Part shown: piece after piece, positions 49,040-60,135 of the stretch | Layout of the letters: each line of letters begins with the position of its first letter | Position numbering within the stretch: the first letter of the stretch is position 1 | DNA from: Labia minor | Lineage: Eukaryota > Arthropoda > Insecta > Dermaptera > Spongiphoridae | NCBI GenBank assembly: GCA_963082975.1 | Contig: OY720344.1 | Coordinates: 27,811,172 to 27,875,171 of the forward strand | Reading direction: 5' to 3' | Length of the DNA stretch: 64,000 nucleotides | Position numbers and translations under genes: made by a program | Notes under the pieces: model-generated | What the model was told of the DNA's origin: nothing | Seen by the model: only the letters and a program-made list of their open reading frames with translations | Database searches by the model: none

Positions 49040-51678
49040 ATTCAGGCCTTCTGTTACAGAAATGCTCGGGCTTGAACAGGTTGTACTGACTCGGATTCCA
49101 TTCTCGTTAACTGCGCTCTTTTGTTTTAGATGAGCAACCATGGTTGGTTTAATGGATTGGTATTCATTCTCTTTTCTGCGTTACCCTTTCTTCTGTTTCA
49201 CTTTAATAGCTAGTATGAATATAGTGTTTTAGATTGATTGCCCGTACCTCTTTTGTTTCATAGGAGCATGTCTTCTTCTTATGCCACTCTTCGTGATGTG
49301 TTAGTAAAGCGTCTTTTTTCATTTTTCATTTTAACTAGATACAATCCATTAGTTGTATTTATTATACTTTCCAGGACTATATTCGTTTTGCGTTTTTTAT
49401 TATTTTCACACTATCTTTAGTAAATATAACTGTCCCATTGTTTTGTGTTCTTCAATTTACTGACAATACATTTTTAGTAAGATCTCGAACACCCAAAACT
49501 TTCTTTAATTTAATATTGTTAAATACAACTTTTCCTATACTTGACGCAAACAGGCATGCTTTGATTTTTCTTAGTCACTTTAATTTTTTCATTAGATTTT
49601 TTTTTTATATTATTAAATAAATGTTCATTATTTATTATATGACTAGACCAGCCACAAAATCTCCAATATATTCACTTTTATAAATGTTTCCATTAAAAAG
49701 GATAGTTTTCTTTCAATTTTTTTTTTTTTTAAGGATAGATTTTCTACAGCATTTATTTTTTCTTCATTATCTGAATTCTTTTTCTAGTAGATTTGCACAC
49801 TAATTCTCCATATTGTTTTTTCTGTTTTGTTGACGATATCTTATTTATACACCATTGAAAAGTTAGCATTCGTTTTGAAGAATATTTAATATTTTCGACA
49901 TTATCATTGTTCCATCGATTGGTTGTTTTAGACTATTTAATTTGTAGGATATGTTTTGTATTCGACTAATATTACTCAACATTGTTTTTCTTACTCAAAG
50001 CAACAAAAAGAATTGTAGAATTCGTTTCTTCTCATTCTTATTAGTGTGCATTTTAGTTAGGACGGTATCTTTTTCATGAATGAATACCAATGCAGTACAC
50101 CAACCATGGTTGCTTAATCCTGCTCATCTAAAACAAACGAGCGCACGAGAATGGAGTTCGAGTCGGTACAATACGAGCATTTCTGTAACACAAGGTCGAT
50201 ACGGGAAACGAGAATGGATATATCAAACCGGTATGCCATTCGTGATCGCGTTCATCTGCAACAGAAGAGCAATGACTCGCTAGATTAGAAACCGATTCGT
50301 TGCTGGCCAAGCCTGCGCATATCTGAAGAATTAGAGCTCTGCGAAACGAGAATGGAAACTGATCAACGAGTTCACTATCCTTCTACAACATTCAATGCCC
50401 AGCTGCAAAACAAAAGAGAGTACTAGAGAGGGAATGAGAGTGTGTACAAGCCGACACCCCAAAAGGTACATAAAACATTTAAACAATATTGTTATATTTC
50501 AAAAGTATTCCAATAAACAGCATTTAACTAATACGTTTTCATATTTTTTGTTCATTTATAGTATGTATTTATATTTGGAATAATGGAACAAAATAACGAT
50601 GTAGCTTATTTTGCATCAATTTCCAATGTCGGCATAAAAATTCTACCAGAAGCTATTTTACAACCATCAAGTGGTAGGGTTTTTAGCCGAAAAAAGTCCG
50701 GTCCTCAAAGCAGAAAATACAAACATATATTTGTCAAACTTTTTATATGTGTTTGTCAATACATATATTGTATATTATTTGTTTTAATAAATATATATTG
50801 TACATAAAACTAATCTGTATATGTTAATTTTTTTTTTTTAACAATCTATTTTAATTCATATTTTAAAGAACGAATTTTAATTTTGATCAATAAATTTTTG
50901 CAATTTATGCGAAAATATATATTTCATTTTATATAATTAATTATTATTATATAGTTCATATATTTATTCAATTACAATATATTTGGACTATAGTAATAAT
51001 AAATTATGAAATAGAAAATCTTTTATCAATTAAAATATATAATAAACAAAATATAATAATAATAAATTATTAAATATTTTAATGATTATAATATTTTGAA
51101 TATTTATAATATGAGACAAGGCAAAAAAAAAAAAACATTTTAATATATACCAAGAAAAATTTGAAGTCAAGATTTAAAATCATTGAACCTACCCTATTAG
51201 GATTAGATATTAAATAATAATTTGGTGTGCAGTTTAGAATTAACTAAAATAATATATTCTTTTTGAATTTCTGAAATATAAATCTACGTTCAAATAATTT
51301 CTAATCATTGTTTCTTTATTGTATTCTCTATTTGCTGCTGCTCAAGATTTAACCCTTTCCTTATTAATTGATTTGTTTCAAACAATGATACCTCATTAAA
51401 AAGCTCATTTTCGTAAATATTATCTTCTATTTGGAAATTTTTTTAAAATTTGATAGAATGTTTTTGGCACATCATTCCAATTAAGTTTTTAATTTTGTTT
51501 TTTTTGATAATTATCAAATTGTTCAAAATATTATCTATCTATTAAATGATCATAATTCCATACTAAATTTTATTAATATGCTTAAGCTCAACTATTATTT
51601 TATTTTTTTCAATGATAAGAAAATAATTTGATAAATTATTAATATTAATATATTATTATATTGAGAGTATAGATATAT
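49040..51678 (+). repeat. Palindrome arm P2 and unit tail without F insert
   Basis: Plus-oriented unit sequence runs from ATTCAGGCCTT to the unit boundary. Private variants include GGACGGTATC near 50062 and the Glu3Gln change in the 74-aa ORF at 50583. Its tail is of the U2/U3 type (TCTACGTTC) but with an empty F site at about 51305. Confidence 0.88.
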
Positions 51679-51818
51679 TCTATAACAATATATTTACATT
51701 CAACAGGAATAATTAGAGCACAATGAAAAAATCGAAAATATTCTTATATTTAGTAAATTAAAATAAAAAGAAATAATAATAAAAAAAAAATATGAAAAAA
51801 TATTTATAATATATATAT

Positions 51819-51853
<35 letters not shown>

Positions 51854-52572
51854 CATAGATAAATATAGAGATATCTTTATTATCTTTTTGATGTTTATAT
51901 TTTAATTTTAAAATGAATTAATTTTACTATATATACTTTTATATTAGTAATATTATATATATCAAAAAAGAGAGTAACAATAGATTCTAAAAAAGTAATA
52001 ATATGAATTATTTCCTTGGATTCGCTTTCCACGATATAATATTAAGGAATTGTTTTCCATTTTTCTGGCTGATAATTATTTTTTTTTATACACAAAATCA
52101 TTTCCTGTTGTAAGAAAAATTATGAAAAACTAATTGAGGTAAGGGCAATGTGAAAATATATATATGACATTCATATAAAATAATATTCAATATATTAATG
52201 AGAAATTAGGCAAATTTCTTTTTCCAATATAAAAATATAATCTTTATAATTAACATAACATTTGTTAATAAAGAAAAATTTAAACGATTTAACATATAAA
52301 ATATATGTTAAATATTGTAAATAACAAAATAAAAAGAAAAAGAAAAAAAATGTAAATAAAATTTATATACAGTCATAATTTACGGTCCTCTCTTTTTAAA
52401 CAACAATCATTAACGGTTAATCCATGATGATTTCAACACCACCTCAAAGCAGAAAATACAAACATATATTTGTCAAACTTTTTATATGTGTTTGTCAATA
52501 CATATATTGTATATTATTTGTTTTAATAAATATATATTGTAAAGAAAGAATTTTAATTTTGATCAATAAATT
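51679..52572 (+). repeat. Deleted, scrambled last unit at the array edge
   Basis: The unit start runs to about 51820 and then jumps within the AT/GATA repeats past about 0.9 kb, including the GC-richer island. It continues through the AT-rich part to about 52362. After a short piece of the insertion zone (to about 52383) and about 55 bp of unknown DNA, a fragment of the 74-aa ORF region (52440-52540) and a bit of the tail (to about 52572) follow. Beyond this no array sequence was seen. Confidence 0.8.
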
Positions 52573-53725
52573 CTAATACAAACCTAGATTAAAGTCACTT
52601 TGCAATTCAATTCAATTTGATCCTAATAGTTAATTTCAAATTTACATTTTTTAAAAATATTCTATAGTATGTATAAAATTATAATTATAATTTACATTAT
52701 TCATTTTTTCCATTCAATTTATTTAAATTAATTAATCAAAAGTTAATTGTTATTTGTTAAATAATAGAATTCTATTTATGAATGTATAAATCACAGATCC
52801 TTATATTTCATTTCTATCTATGCATAATCTGTTTTACTTAATCATCTTGAACGTGGTCATCTCTAAAGTGAGTTGTTAGCATCACTCGACCTTTTCTCTC
52901 GCACTCCAGCCCGGCACCTCCACCACTTCTTTAATTATATTATTTCTTATATTACGAGTATTTTAAAAATAAACCTATTCATTTTTATTTGACAACATTT
53001 CACAAAAAGAATATATACTTATATATATTTGACTACGATACATTTAATATATGTTAAAATTTTATTTTAAAATTTTTAATAATTTTTACAATATTAATTG
53101 ACAAATTTTAAATTTTAGAATAATAATAAATAAATAGATGATTGATATGATTTACCAATGCAACAATAGTTTGTACATATATTTGAAAATTGTTCTATAA
53201 AAAGCTAATAGATTATTTTACACCATAATATGGGTTAAACTATATTACTTTCTATATCTATATCTGTATTATTATTATAATTAAATTTTATTCAATTAAG
53301 AAATTAAATAGAAAAAATTATATAAAAAATATACTTTTTTTAAAAATAAATTTAGGAAAAACAATTGTTTATATATAAATGCTTTCCTTTAGTGCCTCCT
53401 CTCTCGAATTTTGAAAATGTAAAGTATACAGTAACTTTAATCTACGGAGGTACAAAGAACATTTCATGAAAATGTGATCTAAGGAGTTAGTATAAAATAA
53501 AATTTAATTGATTTATTTACATAGCAAATTTTTGGGAAATGGCTGTTATATGATGCGATTATTCTCAGATTTGAATAACCAAAATAATCTCAAATTGTAT
53601 TGATAGACTTAAAATTAATCTATAATAATTTGATAATATTTCTGGGTATAAAAACTTTTTTGACTCGTTAGGATGATGCTCTTTTGCTATTTACAAAATG
53701 TAATACGATGAGGCTTCATTAATGA
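52573..53725. other. AT-rich DNA, nothing recognised
   Basis: Apart from a GC-richer patch at about 52840-52930 with no clear ORF or tRNA fold, the stretch is low-complexity A/T sequence. Confidence 0.6.
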
Positions 53726-53899
53726 GGGAAATTGCAAACATCTCGTAGTTCCCCTTTTAATGATGAACCAGTCAATTCATATGAAATAGAACTTGAAGTG
53801 GTGAAATTGAGACAGTTTAGAAGAATGGCGAATATAGCAAGAAATAGCAACTTCATTAAATTATTGCACACTGAATCAAATAAATATAATTGCCTTAGG
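53726..53899 (+). other. Exon-like open segment (58 codons)
   Basis: The open frame follows a stop at 53723-53725 and encodes SSPFNDEPVNSYEIELEVVK followed by LRQFRRMANIARNSNFIKLL. It ends at a possible donor (TTAG|GTAAAT). It has balanced, charged composition unlike the flanks. It has no ATG at its start (first Met is internal), and no partner exon was found. It could be an exon or gene relic; the family was not recognised. Confidence 0.3.
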
Positions 53900-53902
53900 T
53901 AA

Positions 53903-54712
53903 ATAAATTTATCTCTTATAAAATTATTAATTATGCTCTTTATAATTTGAATGATTAATTTAACTATCTATATAACTTCATTTGTTTGTAGTTATAATTA
54001 ATATTCTCCTTTCTACTATTCTCATCTCATAATCTTATTTCTGTTCCTATTTATTCATAGAAAATATCAATCAATTTCTGTTTTTGTAATTTTGGTATAA
54101 AACATTTTATGAGAATTTATTAAAAGTTCTCCGATATTCATTCATTGAATCTTTAAATAATATTTAGAATTTCTTCATTTAAATATATATTATTAAGTAT
54201 CTAACTTCATGAATATTTTTTCCAGGTGGGAGATTAATATACCTATATATTTGGTAATTTTACTCTAAAATTATAATAAAATAAAAATTTTTAATTTTAT
54301 TTTTAAATTAAAATAAAAATTTTAAAATATTTTAAATATAAAAAATGAATAAGATGGAAGATTGCCAATGTGGAGGCACTGATGTCTTTCTCTGGTCATT
54401 TAAAGTTACTCTTTTAAATTAAGAACATACTAACAATGATGATTTTTCCTGAAACTAATAGAGATCAATTTTTTTATAAAAATTATCTATTGTGTTAATT
54501 TTGAAAAAATTCCTAACAGGATAAAATTTTTTAAATATATATATACAAATAAACATCCATATTGTAATGATATTTTAAAAATATCATTAATTCTTAAAAT
54601 AAAAGAAAAAAATAAAATTTATTTATTTAAAAATAAATTTTATTTGTGGAAAGGATTAGGATTGTAATACGTTTCCCCTGAAGAGACGAAGTGTTGAAAA
54701 GTCAAATGGTCA
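53903..54712. other. AT-rich DNA, nothing recognised
   Basis: Long A/T runs with no ORF or repeat family that could be supported. Confidence 0.55.
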
Positions 54713-54853
54713 GTCGTGGAGTAGCAATCGTCCCGTCCGGAAGGACTGGATGAGAAAGAGTCGTGGAGTAGCAATCGTCCCGTCCGGATGGACTGGATGA
54801 GAAGGAGTCGGGCAGTAGCAATCGGCCCGACCGGAGGAACTTGATTGGAGGAA
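54713..54853. repeat. GC-rich minisatellite, 47-bp period, three copies
   Basis: Copies start at 54713, 54760 and 54807. The first two share GTCGTGGAGTAGCAATCGTC and CCGTCCGGA(A/T)GGACTGGATG; the third is diverged (GTCGGGCAGTAGCAATCGGC). ORFs drawn through it on the minus strand are repeat artefacts. It is a sharp GC peak in an AT-rich region. Confidence 0.85.
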
Positions 54854-54876
54854 AAAGGGACCACGATTCACCAGTC

Positions 54877-55072
54877 CACTGATAATCGCTTATATAAGGA
54901 CTGGCTACAAGATTAACCGTTTTCTCCATTATTGATTTGAACATATTGCTGCATTAATTCTTTGATTTCATCTTTTGGTGGTGTTAGTGTATTAATTAAT
55001 TCTGTATTTGGAACACCATTTAGCCGTCCACGGATCCTCGCTTATATGAGCTCTGGCAACATCGTTAACAAG
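54877..55072. repeat. Diverged direct repeat of ~50 bp with TATA-like core
   Basis: Segments at about 54877-54928 and 55022-55072 share the pattern TCCAC-GAT--TCGCTTATAT then a CTGGC-ACA--(A/G)TTAAC end. The first contains TATATAAG. About 100 bp separates them. It may be a local duplication; a promoter role is only a thought. Confidence 0.4.
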
Positions 55073-55194
55073 AAATATTGTTAGCAAGAATACACCTGTT
55101 CGAGTTGCGGGGTCTTCTTTGATTAATCTAACCTCCTCAATATCTCAAGAACTTCAGCCTGAAGCTGGATTCCCTCTTCCAAAAGTGCTACCAT
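54913..55194 (-). pseudogene. Remains of an unidentified minus-strand gene
   Basis: Three overlapping minus-strand open segments with protein-like composition follow one another in different frames: 55194-55123 (MVALLEEGIQLQAEVLEILR...), 55144-54992 (DIEEVRLIKEDPATRTGVFL...) and 55041-54913 (...PNTELINTLTPPKDEIKELM... to a stop). GC content is above that of the flanks. A small duplication (GTTAACAAGAA / GTTAGCAAGAA) lies inside. A plus-strand frame over the same stretch (55050-55262) is also open and is probably a shadow. The family was not recognised; it could be host-derived or from a mobile element. Confidence 0.4.
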
Positions 55195-55387
55195 TACACC
55201 CTGAATTAGTCCTTCAAACTTTTTTTTTTTATATACCATTACACACATACGATTTAAAATAAAATGTTCAATATTCTGATTTTATAAAATTTTCTTTTAT
55301 TCTTTTTAACCCTTACTGACCCAAAATAACACTTCAATATATATACAAACATTCCATTTTTGCTAGTATAATAAGATAAGATATATA

Positions 55388-56759
55388 AGGTAAATGTACC
55401 AGTTGTGGACCACTGTGGACCATTTGATAGATTTATGATCAAAATAAGCTTTTTAATTTCAAATTAAACTTGAGATATAGATAAATATCAAGAAGAGCCT
55501 TTTTCGGATTGCTTAACAATGAAACAGAGACCAATCGCTGCATTTATTAATTTATTAATTTTTTTAAAACACGAGGCAAGCGTTCTTGCATTTTAAGGTT
55601 AATTTCTTATGCAAAACGTTAAGGATATGCTTCACTTTATTTTCAATATATTATGTTTTATTTAATAATAATTTCAATCCAAAAATTAAATTCAATAGTT
55701 GATACTACAAATTATATTAATCAGTTTGAAATATTTAATTTATGTGATGATTATAAATTATTAAGGGGGTGGTCACTTACTGAAACAAATATCTCATTTT
55801 TTTCCAGAAGTGGACCGGTCATTACTAAAAAATACGATTAAAATTTTTTTTTTCTAAAATCGTTTTTTTTTTTATTAAAATAAATGTGATGTATGCTAAA
55901 TTTTTTTTGTTTTAAGTGTCTAGACCAATTTTATTCAGTAGTGGACCACGTGGCCAAATACTGAGATAAGGGCCAATCACTAAATCTTTACAATTTAAAT
56001 TATATTTTCATCAGATTCTTTTAGATAACTAAATTTTATGCTGATAATAAATTGTATAAATAGGTTAATTCTCAATTTATAAACATTATTAAATTTATAA
56101 TTTTATTTTATGAAATTAAAAATCAACAACAATTTATTATATTTAAACATCTTATTACAAATAATAATAAATTTAATAAAATATATTTATTATTATATTA
56201 GTATGAATAATTATAATTATATTAAATTAATATTACTAAAATTTCCAATTTTTTAAATTATATTAATGTCATTATCTTTCTCTTTTCGATTGCATTAACT
56301 GACCTTCTTTCTTGTTTAAAAACCGCGCGTTTAAATGGGTAAGAATTGTAAATATATAGAAACAAACTGTAAATATAACGAATAATAAAAATAAATTATA
56401 AAAAATTATAAGAAATTATAAAAAATATTAATAAAACCAATCCTTAGTGCATTTTATTCCATTTATTTATTTTAAACCCATTTTAGGTCCATTACTGGAT
56501 CAAAAAGTGGCCCACTACTGAAACTTTCGATTTTCAGATGGCCCACTATTAGAACAAAATATACGTTTTGAAAAAAATTAAAAAAATTATTTAAATATAA
56601 ATTAACCGAATGTTTGTGTTGTAGTGATAATTAAAAATAGTTGTACAATATGTTAGCACTTTTATTCTTGTTTTGTTGTTATTCTCACTTTTATTACAGA
56701 ATAATAGGTTTTTTAATGAAAATTTCTCTTAACATGGTCCACCACTAATACATTTACCT
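55388..56759. mobile_element. TIR DNA transposon, non-coding, 1.37 kb, TA target
   Basis: Ends AGGTAAATGTACCAGTTGTG and (inverted) AGGTAAATGTATTAGTGGTG form ~28-bp terminal inverted repeats flanked by TA at 55386-55387 and 56760-56761. The interior has many GTGGACCA / TGGCCCACT-type words near both ends and in the middle (about 55404, 55810, 55944, 56488, 56508, 56537, 56735). The longest internal ORF is 62 aa and not convincing. It is a non-autonomous element; TA targets are used by Tc1/mariner-like and several other superfamilies, so the superfamily is left open. Confidence 0.7.
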
Positions 56760-56761
56760 TA

Positions 56762-57017
56762 ATATTTTATAATAATAATAATAATAATAATAATTATAAA
56801 GTGTAATTAGTATTTAAAATAAAATAATATTAATATTAAAATGATCATAGTAAATCATCCAAAATATTATTTGTTATTTATTAAAAATTTATCATTAATG
56901 GGAAGGTAAATAAAAAAAGTAAATTATAATCATCACTAATTCTCTATACTATGTAGTGTTTCTCTTTCTTTTTTTTTTTTTTGATTAAATCGAACTTGAT
57001 ATTTTTTTCAAGACTTG
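56762..57017. other. AT-rich DNA with AAT microsatellite and T run
   Basis: It holds an (AAT)n stretch at about 56770-56795 and a run of about 14 T near 56968-56982. The latter would be a poly-A tail for the minus-strand segment at 57018-57194 if that is a retrocopy. Confidence 0.5.
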
Positions 57018-57194
57018 TCAGTTCAATTTAATGTTAGTGAATAAGTTAGTTTTACAAATCAATAAGCCATTGTATTCAGCCTCTTTCGAAAAGAGGAGCC
57101 TTTGAAGAGTAGAGGTAAACGTCCTTTTCTTTGATGGAATTCCAGAGAGAATCTGGTAGCCCCCAAAGAATCCTTTATCAACAATATTTGTCAT
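57018..57194 (-). CDS. Candidate minus-strand ORF (58 aa) upstream of an A-tract
   Basis: The ORF encodes MTNIVDKGFFGGYQILSGIP followed by SKKRTFTSTLQRLLFSKEAE and a short tail. Codon composition and GC content stand out from the flanks. In the direction of the ORF an A-tract lies about 36 bp after the stop, which fits the 3' end of a retrocopied mRNA or a dispersed retroelement. An acceptor-like site (ACAAATTAG) lies about 50 bp upstream of the ATG. The protein was not recognised. Confidence 0.35.
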   Translation of the reverse strand: MTNIVDKGFFGGYQILSGIPSKKRTFTSTLQRLLFSKEAEYNGLLICKTNLFTNIKLN

Positions 57195-57216
57195 ATCAAT
57201 CTCTTAAACGTTGTAC

Positions 57217-57314
57217 TCCACCAGATATGAACTTGACAGCTAATTTGTTTATAAAATTATAAAGATAGAGCACAAAAATGATACTCTATCAAGTATGATT
57301 TTGACAGTTAATTT
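57217..57314. repeat. Imperfect direct repeat, ~27 bp
   Basis: AGATATGAACTTGACAGCTA (about 57223) and AAGTATGATTTTGACAGTTA (about 57290) are diverged copies. No function is suggested. Confidence 0.4.
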
Positions 57315-58222
57315 ACTTCAAATCTATTTAATAATCAAAAAGAAAATAAAAAATCAAAAAGAAAAAATAATATTTTAAAAAATATCTTCGATATTAAGAA
57401 TAGAATGTTGAAAAGCTCCTGCTAGCATGATCTTGAAATTCGAGAATTACCTTCAACACGCGAAAATTCGTATATTTTTTTACATTTTGATTAGATCAAA
57501 TTTTATATAGATTAAAGTCAATAAAAAATAATTTAAACCTAATTTTGGTAATTATTTGATCCATCAATTGTTTTAAATTTTGGTGTAAGTAAAATTATTG
57601 GTTACCATAAATTTTTATCAAATAATCAAAAAATGCAAAATATTAGGTTTATACACGAATTAGTATTTTATTAGTATTTTTATTAGTATTATTAGAATTT
57701 TATGTAAACCGGGACACACCGTGTAATGCACATCGAAACCTACTAATTCTAATTACCTTTCTCTCTTCTGCCTCTTGTATCAATGCTCATTCTTGATAGA
57801 TGCGCTCTGAAATTCCATGATCTCACTCTAAATTCTATATTTCTCTATAATGTCCTAATGAATATTATCAAACCAAAAAAATAAATTTAAATTTAAATTA
57901 TAATGACTATAATGTATGTATGTTGAACTTTACTTGAAATATTACATTTAAATTCGGAAATTAATAAAATTTTTACTTATTTAAAAATATGCCATGATAA
58001 ATAATTAACGATGATTACTTACATATTGTATTATGTAGATTGTAGATCATTCTATCATCATCAGGGGTGGAGAAGATAATCAAGTATTTAAATCAACATC
58101 CAATAGCAGGAACGAGGATTGAAACATGAAATAGAAGTAAAAAAATAATATATCAGATTATGAAATTTTAAAATAAATAAATTTAAACTGAATTACAAAT
58201 CAAATTAATAAGAAATACTCAC

Positions 58223-58310
58223 CTCGCAATTAATAAAGGGTTGATAGATCTCGCAGATTAAACTTTAAGACCAACTCGAAGACTTGAATTGATGTCTCGT
58301 CTACTCTCGC
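58223..58310 (-). other. Exon-like segment on the minus strand with consensus splice sites
   Basis: Read on the minus strand, the sequence TTTATTCAG|GCGAGAG opens and AATTGCGAG|GTGAGT closes an 88-bp stretch. Both sites match metazoan consensus well. No frame is open throughout, so if real it is a UTR or non-coding RNA exon. A second GAG|GTGAGT donor on the same strand at 60106-60115 might belong to the same transcript. Confidence 0.3.
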
Positions 58311-58604
58311 CTGAATAAATAAGAAATTAAATAATATTACTATGATTCAAAAGGTGTATAGATTTTTAAAAATATTATCTTATTCCTGTGGAATAAATTT
58401 ACTAAAATTCTCTAAAATTTAAAAATAAATCGGAAAATAATACTAACATTTTAAATGTGATTTTGATTTTAAAAAAATATTTAAATAAATATACATATAA
58501 AGAAAATTAAAACTTAGATGCTTTTTTAATGTTTAAATAATTTTCATTTAACTTTTAATAAAATTAAATTAATGAGAAGAAATAAATATATATATCTATA
58601 TATA

Positions 58605-59206
58605 TATATAAAAAGGTTTTTGTCTGCACTTTGCTCAGAATTTAAAAATTTTTGAATATATTCGTGTTTCATGATCTCTAGGATCCAAAAGTGACTTTAG
58701 AATTTTTCATGTGTGTCTATCTGTCTGTGTCTGTCTGTCTGTACGGAAATTGTGACCATATAGACTCAAAATTTGGGGAGCCGATTTCGATGAAATTACA
58801 TCACAATATTCTTGCATATCTCTATTTGAACATAGGCTACAAATTTTATTAATATCTAATCAATAACTGTAGAAATTAATTTTTTAAAATTTGATATGCA
58901 GACATTCTTTTTATTGTATTTTTTGCGCACATCATGTACATATAATCTTAAAAATTAAAAGAGAAAATGTAGTCACAATGTTAATGTTTTCAGTGTGTTA
59001 AATAAGTTAAAAAAGCCAATATGATTAATTGAACTATTGTAAATATTAGAAAAATAAAAATACAAATATAAATATTATAAACATTCTTTTTTTTGGATTC
59101 TTTGCGCTGCTGAATGGCAACATGTTTATATCAAATTTTTAGAAACGCAAATATATGGAAAAAATTTTAAATTCTGAACAATGTGCAGATAAAAATCTTT
59201 TTATAT
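58605..59206. mobile_element. MITE-like element with ~55-bp diverged inverted ends
   Basis: The left end (TATATAAAAAGGTTTTTGTC then TGCACTTTGCTCAGAATTTA) and the inverted right end (TATATAAAAAGATTTTTATC then TGCACATTGTTCAGAATTTA) match. The interior has a CTGTCTGT microsatellite at about 58719-58742 followed by GCCGATTTCGATGAAATT, the same combination as in module E. There is no coding capacity. Confidence 0.6.
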
Positions 59207-59504
59207 ACTTATATATTGATATTTACAATATCTCAAATGATCATATTGGCCTTTTAAACTTTGAAAACTTTCACATACGACTATACGATTTATCTCTATT
59301 AATTTTTAAGACTATGAATAAATAATTTTAATTAAGAAAATTTTATCTCATAATTAGATTTTCACGTAAGATTTTAATATATATATTTTTAATATTATTT
59401 TAATAGTAATTTAGTATTATTCTAATTTCTTTATATTTTATTTTTATTTACTTTTATTTTTTTTTTTTTTAATAATTTAATAACATTTAAAGTGGTCTAA
59501 AAAA

Positions 59505-59790
59505 ATTAATCGAGGCAGAAGATATGGGGTTTGAAATTAATAGTGATAAGAGAGAGAGAGAGAGAGAGAGAGAGACAAAATATTTAATATCAGAGAGGAA
59601 CAGTATTAACAAAATCTTAATATACAAAATGTAGAATTTGAATATGTAGAAAAATTTAATGTAATCATGTAATAATATTTTTGAAGAATTTAAATCGAGG
59701 TTGCAATCGGGAAACGCCTGTTATCATCGATTAAAGAGGCTTATCTCATCAAAATTATTATCAAAGGAGATCAAAATTAAAATATATAAA
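59505..59790 (+). pseudogene. Decayed LINE reverse-transcriptase fragment A
   Basis: The plus strand retains GFEINSDK, QNVEFEYVEKFN and IGKRLL words in shifting frames. These match the region after the YADD box of LINE reverse transcriptases, and the same words recur in fragments B and C. A GA microsatellite (59549-59576) has expanded inside it. Many stops and shifts show long decay. Confidence 0.55.
59549..59576. repeat. GA microsatellite
   Basis: About 13 uninterrupted GA steps within LINE fragment A, absent from fragment B. Confidence 0.9.
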
Positions 59791-60111
59791 ACAATCTCAC
59801 TAACCTTTATTTTGCTGGTTTTTTCATTTATATGTAGGCTGTAATTTATGTTTAAATAAAACAGGTGAAATTAAATAAATAATTTAAGATTTCTAATCGA
59901 AACAACTAATATTTTAATAATAATAATAATTATATTGTCTATTTTATTAATAATTCTCTTAATTAACGTTTAATAATATAATTTTATAAATATAACAAAC
60001 TTAAAGATTAGTTGTATTTTTACAATTGAAATTAATATAAATTAACGTATGTTAAATACTTATATTTTCAATAATAAATTTTTGTTCAAATAATTTTTAT
60101 AGTCCACTCAC

Positions 60112-60135
60112 CTCGGGGTAACTAACTCAAATAAT
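60112..60135 (-). other. Possible minus-strand microexon or donor site
   Basis: ACACATTGCAG precedes and CCCCGAG|GTGAGT follows a 24-bp stretch on the minus strand. The donor is strong. The exon assignment is speculative. Confidence 0.2.

Noticed and set aside
52840-52930. tRNA-like gene in a GC-richer patch
   Set aside because: There is no GGTTCGA-type T arm and no cloverleaf could be drawn.
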